From a virus, in IMG/VR virus record IMGVR_UViG_3300007735_000695, positions 1-38,173 of that record: a stretch of DNA of 38,173 bases; one strand, written 5' to 3'. This document shows positions 1 through 5,707 of this stretch, piece by piece. The notes under the pieces were generated by a model that saw only the letters and a program-made list of their open reading frames with translations, was not told the DNA's origin and searched no databases. Position 1 is the first letter of the stretch. Every line of letters starts with the position of its first letter. The position numbers were made by a program, and so were the translations under genes.

Positions 1-127
1 ACCACGGACCACCCGCGCCGTAGGTAGTAAAGCGCCCATTTTTTTGCTGGCGCTTATAGGCTTGGTGCGGTCAGGCTCATATACCACACATCCCTTCACA
101 TTCTTCGCCAAATAAGTCTGGTTGCCC
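1..127. repeat. Terminal direct repeat, left copy
   Basis: These bases match 38047-38173 at 124 of 127 positions. The mismatches are 41 (T versus C at 38087), 55 (T versus G at 38101) and 127 (C versus T at 38173). The repeat is most simply the overlap of a circular assembly. In this left copy the base at 55 would put a TAA at codon 9 of the primase-helicase, while the right copy reads Ser there, so the right copy looks like the correct one. A real short terminal redundancy is the alternative. Confidence 0.9.
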
Positions 128-883
128 TTTTTCCTCCCAGGAACGGAGGTCAACCTGCTCAAGTGGCATTGCTGATTTATGAACAAAGGCTTGGCCCACC
201 ATCCCATGAAAGCCCGGCCTGATAGCGCGGTCAAATTCAACCACTGCCTTCCAATCCTCTGGCATTGTGTCTCGCATTTCCCGCCACTGGCGATCACTCT
301 TGTAAGGGCAGAAGATGCAGGAAGATTTGGGGGCAATGGGGTAGCCATTGCGTTCCAGCCAATTCAAACACCCTTGCCGTGTCATACCTTGTTCAATCAG
401 CGGCCAGCGGTTTTCAACCCAGCCGATTTCTGCGGGCTTCATCCTGTGGGCTTCGTCAGTGCTGATCCCAAGCCATTGCTCCACCTTAATCCCGTTTGGG
501 ACGCGGGCCTTTGGTTCTACCCCAAGTAATTTCCTGATTTCGCGCTGCACCACCCGCGCCTTGAACTCCTTGGCGCACTGCTTTGGCAGCATGGTTTTAT
601 TACCCTGCTGATCGGTCACAAACCATGGCGGCATTGCGGTTCGTGTCACTGGGCTGGCGGCAATCTGGATCGCCAGATCACCCAATGACAAACCATCCCG
701 CCTTGCTCTGATCAATTGGAAATTGAGTTGCCCTTCAAGCCACTCCAAATGGCGGTAAACCCCGGAAGGCTCCCAGCCTGTATCGGCAAAGATGGCGTAA
801 TCTGGTTTCTCTAGTTCTCCTTTGACCACCATCAGCGCCAGTGTGGTGCTTTGGACGCCCGCACCAAGTGACAGTATTTTCAT
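77..883 (-). CDS. PAPS reductase-like / PP-loop ATPase family protein
   Basis: The 268-aa product starts at ATG 883, preceded by GGGGA, and reads MKILSLGAGVQSTTLAL. The early SLGAGVQSTT stretch is a PP-loop-type ATP-binding motif of the phosphoadenosine phosphosulfate reductase / adenine nucleotide alpha hydrolase superfamily. A later SSCIFCPYKS segment (about residues 190-199 of this start) carries a CxxC pair, common in the phage members. Family members reduce PAPS or activate substrates for sulfur transfer, for example DndC-type enzymes. The true substrate here is unknown, and no dnd partners or sulfate-assimilation genes are present. A 21-codon ORF overlaps its start. Across the circular junction its TGA overlaps the ATG of the primase-helicase, so it sits in the early replication operon. 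A longer in-frame reading back to 943 is possible, but the 883 start has the better ribosome-binding site. Confidence 0.85.
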   Translation of the reverse strand: MKILSLGAGVQSTTLALMVVKGELEKPDYAIFADTGWEPSGVYRHLEWLEGQLNFQLIRARRDGLSLGDLAIQIAASPVTRTAMPPWFVTDQQGNKTMLPKQCAKEFKARVVQREIRKLLGVEPKARVPNGIKVEQWLGISTDEAHRMKPAEIGWVENRWPLIEQGMTRQGCLNWLERNGYPIAPKSSCIFCPYKSDRQWREMRDTMPEDWKAVVEFDRAIRPGFHGMVGQAFVHKSAMPLEQVDLRSWEEKGQPDLFGEECEGMCGI

Positions 884-945
884 GGCTGCTTCCCCGGATA
901 TTCGCTGTGTGGCGGGTATTCTGGGTCTTTGAGTGGGATGCACAT
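880..945 (-). CDS. Possible 21-aa leader peptide / microprotein
   Basis: ATG at 945 is preceded by GAGGAAAC and opens 21 codons beginning MCIPLKDPEYPPH. The TGA overlaps the ATG of the PAPS reductase-like gene (ATGA). The peptide is Pro-rich, with one Cys and two Tyr. Coupled stop-start and a clear Shine-Dalgarno suggest it is translated, either as a small protein or as a coupling leader. I know of no family for it. It could also be a chance ORF. Confidence 0.45.
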   Translation of the reverse strand: MCIPLKDPEYPPHSEYPGKQP

Positions 946-973
946 TGTTTCCTCGTTCTCTTGCGAAAGGAAA

Positions 974-997
974 GGCGGCAATCCTTAAATTGCCGCC
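974..997 (-). terminator. Hairpin, terminator or attenuator-like (leftward)
   Basis: GGCGGCAA and TTGCCGCC form a perfect 8-bp stem with an 8-nt loop. On the minus strand it is followed by TTTCCTTTCGC, a broken T-rich stretch. It lies between the Cys-rich 66-aa gene and the PAPS reductase-like gene, so it could reduce read-through into the latter. The T-tract is imperfect, so termination may be partial. Confidence 0.55.
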
Positions 998-1006
998 CTT
1001 GGTTTG

Positions 1007-1207
1007 TTAATCTTCGTCCATTACCGGCGGTCCAGCCACTTTCACCTTGAAAGGTGTTGCGTGGCTGCACCAATCATCGGGCTTAGTCATTGCCCAGCGA
1101 TAGTTACCGCCCACTGGTTGGAAGCGGCATTCGCCCTGGCGGCTGTCGGCGGGAAGATACCACCGACAAACCGCGCAGTTCGTAAATGTTGCGGGAACCC
1201 TAGGCAT
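1007..1207 (-). CDS. Small Cys-rich, probably zinc-binding protein
   Basis: The 66-aa protein has CAVC at residues 11-14, then C27 and C47 in DDWCSHAT, a spacing that could hold a metal ion. Aromatic residues (W16, Y17, W39, W46) suggest a folded core. Its ATG overlaps the TGA of the upstream gene by one base (TGATG), indicating coupling in the leftward early operon. No specific family is recognised. A nucleic-acid-binding or accessory role is inference from the neighbourhood of recombination genes. Confidence 0.7.
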   Translation of the reverse strand: MPRVPATFTNCAVCRWYLPADSRQGECRFQPVGGNYRWAMTKPDDWCSHATPFKVKVAGPPVMDED

Positions 1208-1884
1208 CAGAACGGTAGGGGTTTAGCAGCTTGCGGCGTTGGCGGAGGTAGCGGAGCCGCTGGCGCGGGGGCAGCCTGCGCCACACTTTGCGGAACAGCA
1301 GCCGCAGGCGCGCCCGCCGGTAATTCGGCGGGACGAGGAACCCATTTAACAATCTGGAAATTCGGGGTGTAATTCGCGCCATGCTTGTTTTTTACCTCCG
1401 TTGCCCCCGTAAATTGGATCACTGGCAACATGCCTTGGGCGCGCTCTGGTGCAGCTTCATATTCGTTATGCAGCGCATCAATGGCGCCCAATACTGAAGC
1501 GGCGTTGCTGCTGAACTCCCGTACTGTGCGGTTACCGTCCATTACCCGCATGGCGAAACCCTGCTTGGGTTGGTTGGGCCTACCGCGCTCATCAACACCA
1601 TAATCACCCACCGGAACTGGCGGCAGCGGGTTACCAATCTTCACCAGCGCCCGCACAGGCGCCATCCCTGATTTGAAGAACAGGTAACCAACCTGAATGT
1701 TTTCCATATCAGCCACGAAAGCGGGTTGCTGGAAGGAAACATCTTCTTCCTGCTTTTCCCAGCGCCCATTGACCTCCACACGCTGGCTATATTTCAGCCG
1801 CCCTGCCTTGGCGTTGTAGCTGACCAGCGGCAGGAAATCGCTGCTGGCGGTTTCGCTAGATGAATAAGAAAGACCTAAACCCAT
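1207..1884 (-). CDS. Early-operon protein, candidate ssDNA-binding/annealing protein
   Basis: The 225-aa product starts at ATG 1884, which has GGAG six bases upstream; an in-frame ATG at 1896 lacks this. The N-terminal 150 residues look like a mixed beta-rich domain with many Val, Phe and Tyr. The last 45 residues are a Pro/Ala/Gln-rich disordered tail ending KPLPF. A flexible tail ending in Pro-Phe is reminiscent of bacterial SSB C-termini, although the usual acidic residues are absent. It lies between a RecB-like nuclease and other early genes, where phages often place ssDNA-binding or annealing proteins. Function is inference; no clear family motif is visible. Confidence 0.7.
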   Translation of the reverse strand: MGLGLSYSSSETASSDFLPLVSYNAKAGRLKYSQRVEVNGRWEKQEEDVSFQQPAFVADMENIQVGYLFFKSGMAPVRALVKIGNPLPPVPVGDYGVDERGRPNQPKQGFAMRVMDGNRTVREFSSNAASVLGAIDALHNEYEAAPERAQGMLPVIQFTGATEVKNKHGANYTPNFQIVKWVPRPAELPAGAPAAAVPQSVAQAAPAPAAPLPPPTPQAAKPLPF

Positions 1885-1902
1885 AACAGGCTCCATATGT
1901 CT

Positions 1903-1933
1903 AAAAATGCGCCAAATGTGAACACGTTGGCGC
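1903..1933 (-). terminator. Rho-independent terminator-like hairpin (leftward)
   Basis: GCGCCAA (1909-1915) and TTGGCGC (1927-1933) form a perfect stem around an 11-nt loop. On the minus strand the stem is followed directly by ATTTTT. It lies 8 nt beyond the nuclease stop and about 20 nt before the start of the next gene, so it may attenuate transcription inside the early operon. Confidence 0.65.
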
Positions 1934-1940
1934 TTCGTGT

Positions 1941-2682
1941 TTACATCCCGTAAATCTCTTTACGGGCTGCCTCTGCGGCTGGATCGGACCAGTAGAAGCT
2001 ATCTACGTCCGGCACCAGCAAACCGATTAACTCATTCTTATCTGCCGATAGCGCTAGAAACCGCTTCAGCCTTTGGGCGATGGCCTGCATGTGTGTCCAA
2101 TGATCTTGGACCCCTTCAAGCTGATAGACCGCCACCTTCTTCGGGCTGCAATACGCGAATCGGCAAATCTGGTTTGTGTTTACAACGTACCCACAGCCCT
2201 GCCGCGCATGGGCACTAGAAATCTGGCCAGGCACGCGCTCTGTGGTCTTGAGGTCCAACACCAGCCCGTGTTCCTGCCAGTAGAAGTCTAGATAGCCAAC
2301 TAAATCGGGCAGTCCTTCGCCCAGCGGCTTGCTGATCCGGTGCTGGTGCTGCCCTTCTTCCGGCGGTGTAGGGCGGCCATATTGGCGCAGTTCAGCTAAC
2401 GCCACTGGTACAGTATCTTGTACAACCTTCCGCTGCGACTCGCGCCGGGGATCACTTGAGAGTGCTGTTAAGCGGTCATATTCAGCCAGGGCGATTGCAA
2501 TGCAATCATCCACCGGCTTCTCAGGATCGAACAGCCCGGCTGACACACCAGCTTCGATAGCGGAACCGCGATGGGCGGAGGCACCAACCGGCAGGCGACG
2601 CTTCAGCAGGTAAGACATGGCCCAGGCAGCGGGCTGGCTGCGTAGGTGTTCAGGCTGCTGGCGGATAGGTGGCCAATGCCAT
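1941..2682 (-). pseudogene. PD-(D/E)XK (RecB/Cas4-like) nuclease, 5' end frameshifted
   Basis: The main open frame (ATG 2618) contains the superfamily core, GYLDFYW then LVLDLKTTE, followed by RQGCGYV, so it is a RecB/Cas4-type PD-(D/E)XK nuclease likely acting in recombination or DNA end processing. Homologous N-terminal sequence continues upstream in two other frames: MALATYPP from ATG 2682, then SSLNTYAASPL, then AWAMSYLLKRR in the main frame. One missing base near 2660 and one near 2628 separate them. Restoring both gives a conventional N-terminus. Either the gene is inactivated or the sequence has two single-base errors in G/C runs. If ATG 2618 is used as is, the product is a truncated 225-aa protein. 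Neighbours are RusA resolvase upstream and the candidate ssDNA-binding gene downstream. Confidence 0.8.
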
Positions 2683-2700
2683 GCGTTGCGAAGGGATCGG

Positions 2701-3099
2701 TCACGGGTTTGCCTCGATGATTAAGATATAGCGGGGCTTGCACGAGTACATCTTGCTAAGGTGCAGCTTGATGATCTGGCTATCGTCGTCCCACAGGATG
2801 CCGTTGGCGGCATCAAGGACCAGCTTCGCCAGGTTGTCCAGATCGGGTTTGCCTGTGTGTTCGATGTCACCCGCCAGCGCCGCTTCCTGCTTTTTCTTTG
2901 GCCAGGATTTGGGAATAGGCATCAGGACCATAACATCAACACAGACCGGAACGGACCCAAAGGAATCGAAAGGGGAAATAAATGCCCGAATTGTTTCCTC
3001 TGCCTTGCGGGTCTTCGCTGGCGTATAGGCGCCGTGCTTGCCGAATCGGGGGCGCCCCTTAGCGACGGGTTCGATAGGGATGGTGATACAGGTTCTCAC
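2701..3099 (-). CDS. rusA: RusA-family Holliday junction resolvase
   Basis: The 132-aa length is close to the usual 120-130 aa. The start is GTG at 3099. The N-terminus has GRPRF (15-19), and the C-terminal half has the metal-binding signature KPDLDNLAKLVLDAANG with D86 and D88, followed by WDDDSQI (D104-D106). RusA is a dimeric metal-dependent endonuclease that resolves four-way junctions during phage recombination and before packaging. It follows the 49-aa protein gene by 2 nt in the leftward early operon. Confidence 0.93.
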   Translation of the reverse strand: MRTCITIPIEPVAKGRPRFGKHGAYTPAKTRKAEETIRAFISPFDSFGSVPVCVDVMVLMPIPKSWPKKKQEAALAGDIEHTGKPDLDNLAKLVLDAANGILWDDDSQIIKLHLSKMYSCKPRYILIIEANP

Positions 3100-3101
3100 G
3101 G

Positions 3102-3251
3102 TTAGACCCCCGCCAGCACAGTTCGGGAGGGGATATTGAAAGTGCTGGCGGAGGTATCCGCACCGTGCGGATTTAACCGGAAGCCCGTCGCGGGTTCGTA
3201 GTAGTCGCGCCAGGCTTCCGGGCGCGCAATGGTTGGGAGGCTAGTTACCAT
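3102..3251 (-). CDS. Uncharacterised 49-aa early protein
   Basis: ATG at 3251 lies inside the end of the regulator gene (11-nt overlap), and the TAA at 3102 is 2 nt before the RusA start. The product begins MVTSLPTIARPEAWRDYY and is soluble, with a cluster of aromatic residues near position 15-24. An AAGG-type site lies 9 nt upstream of the ATG. It fills an otherwise empty gap in a tightly packed operon, which supports it being real. No family is recognised. Confidence 0.65.
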   Translation of the reverse strand: MVTSLPTIARPEAWRDYYEPATGFRLNPHGADTSASTFNIPSRTVLAGV

Positions 3252-3522
3252 CGCGCGCAGCCTTTTCGGGCAGATGTCCGTCCCGGCGTCCGGTACAGAT
3301 ATGCGCCCATATTTGGTTGGCAGTCACCTCGTCAGTGCTGCACATTTCAATAACAGGTATCAGCCGCACGATAGGCGGCGCAATACCCCCATATTCACCG
3401 CGATATGTCAGCCAGATTAGCCACCGGCTGGCAGTGGCGGTTGATACGCCAGCCGCTTCAGCCAGATCGCGGAGCGTGTAGCCGTTCTGCTGCAACAGCT
3501 TTCTATAGGGAAGGTGATCCAT
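3241..3522 (-). CDS. Helix-turn-helix transcriptional regulator (Cro/repressor-like)
   Basis: The 93-aa product from ATG 3522 contains a classical HTH: LRDLAEAAGVSTATASRWL at about residues 18-36. The C-terminal half is short and has no peptidase motif, so it is closer to Cro-size regulators than to full CI repressors. It is the first gene of the leftward early block. A consensus-like promoter (TTGACA, 17 nt, TAGGAT) places the transcript start at or next to the ATG, and an inverted repeat covers the -10 and start codon, so autorepression and a leaderless mRNA are likely. An in-frame ATG at 3564 lies upstream of the promoter's -35 box and is unlikely to be used. Confidence 0.85.
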   Translation of the reverse strand: MDHLPYRKLLQQNGYTLRDLAEAAGVSTATASRWLIWLTYRGEYGGIAPPIVRLIPVIEMCSTDEVTANQIWAHICTGRRDGHLPEKAARDGN

Positions 3523-3537
3523 AGGGCGAATCCTATG
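3520..3537. promoter_or_regulatory. Inverted-repeat operator candidate
   Basis: CATAGG and CCTATG are perfect 6-bp arms separated by 6 nt. The dyad overlaps the -10 element and the start codon of the HTH gene, an ideal place for autorepression by that protein. Confidence 0.6.
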
Positions 3538-3558
3538 CCTCATAAATTTTCGTGTCAA
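3530..3558 (-). promoter_or_regulatory. Sigma70-type promoter for the leftward early operon
   Basis: On the minus strand, TTGACA (3558-3553) is followed by a 17-nt spacer and TAGGAT (3535-3530). The expected start site is 3522-3523, which coincides with the A of the regulator ATG. No Shine-Dalgarno can lie on such a transcript, so translation would be leaderless. Confidence 0.75.
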
Positions 3559-3578
3559 GCGCATTTTTTCACTTGACG
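3554..3578. promoter_or_regulatory. Back-to-back -35 boxes / second inverted repeat in divergent control region
   Basis: GTCAAG (3554-3559) and CTTGAC (3572-3577) are inverted copies. The left arm is part of the leftward -35 box, and the right arm begins TTGACG, a -35-like box pointing toward the rightward operon. No good rightward -10 is visible at 16-18 nt, so the rightward promoter is weak, activator-dependent or placed elsewhere. Confidence 0.45.
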
Positions 3579-3642
3579 TAGTTTTTAGTCCGTGTTTTCG
3601 TCATGTCTAGGCAATCAAGCCTGTACCGCAAGAGGAACTATC

Positions 3643-3759
3643 ATGGATTACTTGAAACATCGCTCCGCCGCTTGGTGGATTTTAGCAGTCCTGCAAGGCT
3701 TAGGCTTTGCTGCGTGTATGCTGCTGCTGATTATCTTGTTCGCGATGGCTGGCGCATGA
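3643..3759 (+). CDS. Small single-pass membrane protein (38 aa)
   Basis: ATG at 3643 has AGAGGA six bases upstream, the best ribosome-binding site in this region. The product begins MDYLKHRSAAWWILAV and continues as one long hydrophobic stretch ending FAMAGA. This is one transmembrane segment with a short basic N-terminal end, so inside-to-outside insertion is likely. The TGA overlaps the ATG of the next gene (ATGA). It is the first gene of the rightward operon. No family is recognised; an early membrane-acting role such as superinfection exclusion or host takeover is speculation. Confidence 0.7.
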   Translation: MDYLKHRSAAWWILAVLQGLGFAACMLLLIILFAMAGA

Positions 3760-3992
3760 GTAGCGACGCCAAAGCAGAACACTTATCCGAAGTGTCCGAG
3801 AAAATGAAACGCGCAATTTTTGAGATTGGCAACGGCGAAGCTGTGAGTGATGTCATATTCTCCGCCACCATGGCGCTGGCCTGTTTCATCTACGATGTCA
3901 CAGACCACGGAAATGAAAATAGCGTCGCAAAGCGGTCAGCGGATTTGCTGACGGATGCCATTCAGCATCTTGTGAAGGAGGACATGAATTGA
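3756..3992 (+). CDS. Uncharacterised 78-aa protein
   Basis: The start ATG 3756 overlaps the stop of the membrane microprotein by 4 nt. The product starts MSSDAKAEHLSEVSEKMKR and is mainly helical, with a moderately hydrophobic stretch (SATMALACFIYDV) in the middle. A longer in-frame reading from 3603 would run over the microprotein gene and its ribosome-binding site, so the shorter form is preferred. Its end overlaps the TTG start of the next gene. Function unknown. Confidence 0.7.
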   Translation: MSSDAKAEHLSEVSEKMKRAIFEIGNGEAVSDVIFSATMALACFIYDVTDHGNENSVAKRSADLLTDAIQHLVKEDMN

Positions 3993-4204
3993 TCGACCTG
4001 GAAACCCTGCGCGCCAAGCTGGCGATAGCGGAGAACGAACTGGTTCGCATTCAGTATGCGGATGATTTCTGTTTCACTAACGGTTCCTATGACAGTCTCG
4101 CCAAGGTGCGGGATGAGTTGAAGTGGGAACTGATGGAGGCGGAAGCCGAAGCCCGCCAGAAGGCGGCAGGCATTGCGACGGCCAGCGGGGAGCCTGGCCC
4201 GTGA
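3989..4204 (+). CDS. Uncharacterised helical 71-aa protein with TTG start
   Basis: TTG at 3989 follows a near-perfect AAGGAGG with 7-nt spacing and overlaps the preceding stop (TTGA). The product starts MIDLETLRAKLAIAENEL and is rich in Glu, Ala and Lys, with heptad-like spacing that suggests a short coiled coil. The Gly/Ala-rich C-terminus ends GEPGP. Its stop overlaps the GTG of the next gene. No family is recognised. Confidence 0.7.
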   Translation: MIDLETLRAKLAIAENELVRIQYADDFCFTNGSYDSLAKVRDELKWELMEAEAEARQKAAGIATASGEPGP

Positions 4205-4602
4205 ACACCGTCCGCGTGTCCATCAAAATGACCAGCAACATTCCCTCACAAACGGACCTTTTCGTGGAGGTGGACGATATCAGCCAACCAGCTTGGCGCC
4301 CACTCGCCGCCTTCGCCAGCATTAAGGCGGCGGCGAAGTGGCTACAGGAAGAAGGCTACAGGTACGTCGTCGGAACCAATGGAGTTTATAGTCGTGACGC
4401 CTCAACAAAGGGAAAGAATGCGCCTGCTGAATACGGCGATGATATTGGCGGAAGAAGGATTGATGAAGCGGGCTTTGATCAAAGCCAACAACAAGCCGCT
4501 GGAGTTCGACGCCTTGCGGTCAAACTGGGACGTATGGGTGCGACTCTGCGACCAGGACCGGGTTCTGTGGCAAGCAATCAGCGCAGTGAAAAACCAAATT
4601 AA
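4201..4602 (+). CDS. Uncharacterised protein, C-terminal half probably out of frame
   Basis: The GTG start at 4201 overlaps the previous stop (GTGA). The first 65 or so residues, including FVEVDDISQPAWRPL and AAAKWLQEEGYRYVV, look like a small folded protein. After about position 4395 the frame runs over the next, better-looking gene for more than 200 nt, and its composition becomes Arg/Gly/Gln-rich and shadow-like. A single-base indel near 4395 would end the protein at the TGA at 4428-4430, which may be the ancestral form. Function unknown. Confidence 0.5.
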   Translation: MNTVRVSIKMTSNIPSQTDLFVEVDDISQPAWRPLAAFASIKAAAKWLQEEGYRYVVGTNGVYSRDASTKGKNAPAEYGDDIGGRRIDEAGFDQSQQQAAGVRRLAVKLGRMGATLRPGPGSVASNQRSEKPN

Positions 4603-4639
4603 GGGGACATGGACAGATGAAGACGAAAATGAAAATTGA
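4379..4639 (+). CDS. Uncharacterised 86-aa protein
   Basis: The product from ATG 4379 has a helical, charged N-terminus (TPQQRERMRLLNTAMILAEE) and a Trp-rich second half (SNWDVWVRL, VLWQAI), ending in the acidic DEDENEN. A GTG at 4394 gives an equally plausible shorter form beginning MTPQQRERM. It overlaps the ATG of the next gene by 23 nt. Composition favours this frame over the overlapping upstream frame. No family is recognised. Confidence 0.65.
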   Translation: MEFIVVTPQQRERMRLLNTAMILAEEGLMKRALIKANNKPLEFDALRSNWDVWVRLCDQDRVLWQAISAVKNQIKGTWTDEDENEN

Positions 4640-4868
4640 AATCATGAAGGACGTACCAATTCCGCCAAAGCGCCAGCGTGGCAGACCGCCGGGCAGTAAG
4701 TATCCGTTTGACAGGCTGGAGGTTGGTGAAAGTTTTTATGTCTCTGGCGCCAAGGTAAAGCCCGCCTCAATGGCGTCAATCACATCCCGGCAAAACCGGA
4801 TGCTGGTGCCGAAGAAATTCACCACCAGGACAACCCCTAAAGGCACAACCGTTTGGAGGGTGGAGTAA
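4617..4868 (+). CDS. Small basic protein with AT-hook-like motif
   Basis: The 83-aa basic protein has KRQRGRPPGSKYPFDRL at about residues 19-35. RGRPPG resembles the AT-hook core GRP. The following KYPF, LxVGESF and C-terminal R-rich strand ending VWRVE recur in a widespread small phage protein family of unknown function. AAGGGG lies upstream of the start. It probably binds DNA or another nucleic acid, by inference from the hook. The stop overlaps the next ATG by one base (TAATG). Confidence 0.75.
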   Translation: MKTKMKIEIMKDVPIPPKRQRGRPPGSKYPFDRLEVGESFYVSGAKVKPASMASITSRQNRMLVPKKFTTRTTPKGTTVWRVE

Positions 4869-5119
4869 TGAGTAATGTTGAAGCGCGCATCCAGGATATC
4901 TTAAATCACACAAGCCCTCAGGTGCGCCCCCAATATTTACTTAGCGACATCAAAGAGGCTGTTGAAGTAATTGAACGGCTTAGATGTGTATTGGATGAGG
5001 CGGAAGCAAAACATAATCTCCTAAACGCAGCCATCCAAGACCTCGCCGCTCACATCTGGCGCGGCGATTGGGACAAGTTGAAGCCGGAAACGCGCGCGGC
5101 GCTGGGAGAAAAGGAATGA
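4868..5119 (+). CDS. Uncharacterised helical 83-aa protein
   Basis: ATG 4868 follows GGAGGGTGGAG and overlaps the upstream stop (TAATG); a TTG 15 nt upstream is less likely. The product starts MSNVEARIQDILNHTS and carries a probable coiled coil around DIKEAVEVIERLRCVLDEAE. The last residues are GEKE, and the TGA overlaps the next ATG. Function unknown. Confidence 0.7.
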   Translation: MSNVEARIQDILNHTSPQVRPQYLLSDIKEAVEVIERLRCVLDEAEAKHNLLNAAIQDLAAHIWRGDWDKLKPETRAALGEKE

Positions 5120-5481
5120 CCAAACCCCGCTCCCCTTTACGCTACGGACCTGGCCGCGCCATTCATCCAGAAGTGAGAAGGGCGCGGGAAGCATATATTG
5201 GTGAAGCCCTGCAACGCGGCGAAACCTTCCACCAGATCGCCGCGCATTTTGAGGTGGATACTGAGACGGTGAAGCGATGGTGGAATAAAACACACCACTC
5301 CACCAAGTATGAAAATGTTTTTGATAAAGAACGGCGCTGCTTGTCATGCAGTGAAATGTTCTGGTCAGAAGGCCCCCACAATCGACGGTGTATAAGATGT
5401 AAAAGCCACCGGCCAGCGGATACGCCTTATGAGCCTGGCGGATATGGCAACAGCGGGCATAAAAAAGAACCCCGGCGCTAG
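5116..5481 (+). CDS. HTH plus zinc-ribbon regulator-like protein
   Basis: The 121-aa product starts at ATG 5116 (AAAGGA upstream, ATGA overlap). The N-terminal half contains an HTH-like segment, FHQIAAHFEVDTETVKRWW. The C-terminal half has CLSC and CIRC pairs about 20 residues apart, the layout of a four-Cys zinc ribbon. It probably binds DNA and may be the regulator of this operon or of later phage genes. It is the last gene before the terminator. The target is not deducible. Confidence 0.75.
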   Translation: MTKPRSPLRYGPGRAIHPEVRRAREAYIGEALQRGETFHQIAAHFEVDTETVKRWWNKTHHSTKYENVFDKERRCLSCSEMFWSEGPHNRRCIRCKSHRPADTPYEPGGYGNSGHKKEPRR

Positions 5482-5490
5482 GCCGGGGTT
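5460..5490. terminator. Bidirectional terminator between convergent operons
   Basis: AACCCCGGC (5468-5476) and GCCGGGGTT (5482-5490) form a perfect 9-bp stem with a 5-nt loop. For leftward transcripts the stem is followed by CTTTTTT, a strong termination signal. For rightward transcripts AGTTTG follows, which is weaker. It overlaps the end of the last rightward gene and closes both operons. Confidence 0.85.
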
Positions 5491-5512
5491 AGTTTGTCGC
5501 AAGAGGAAACGC

Positions 5513-5535
5513 CCTGCCGGGGGGAGATGCCCGGC
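5513..5535. terminator. Second hairpin between convergent operons
   Basis: TGCCGGG and CCCGGCA pair around an 8-nt loop directly beyond the main terminator. There is no clear T-tract on either strand. It may reinforce termination or protect the 3' end of the late transcript. Confidence 0.45.
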
Positions 5536-5548
5536 AAGCGCAATATAA

Positions 5549-5707
5549 TCACTTCTTGCGTGATTTACCAGCCTCAGAAAGCGCAATGGCCATGGCCTGT
5601 TTTTCTGATTTCACCACCGGACCTTTCTTGGAACCGGAGTGCAGCTTGCCAGCGCCATACTCGCGCATAACCTTGGAAATTTTCTTATCAGCTTTAGTCG
5701 GTTTCAT
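5549..5707 (-). CDS. Small conserved basic phage protein (DUF6496-like)
   Basis: The 52-aa basic protein begins MKPTKADKKISKVMREYGAG and continues KLHSGSKKGPVVKSEKQA, a pattern I recognise from short phage proteins labelled DUF6496. The ATG at 5707 overlaps the stop of the endolysin gene (ATGA). It is the last gene of the leftward late transcript. Role unknown; Lys/Arg richness suggests nucleic-acid or virion DNA association. Confidence 0.8.
   Translation of the reverse strand: MKPTKADKKISKVMREYGAGKLHSGSKKGPVVKSEKQAMAIALSEAGKSRKK

Noticed and set aside
735-1073. 112-codon minus-strand frame over the PAPS-like gene start
   Set aside because: Wholly out of phase with the PP-loop motif, Arg/Thr/His-rich, and covering a hairpin.
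3603-3755. Upstream extension of the 78-aa rightward protein
   Set aside because: It would run through the membrane microprotein gene and its good ribosome-binding site; the coupled ATG at 3756 is better.
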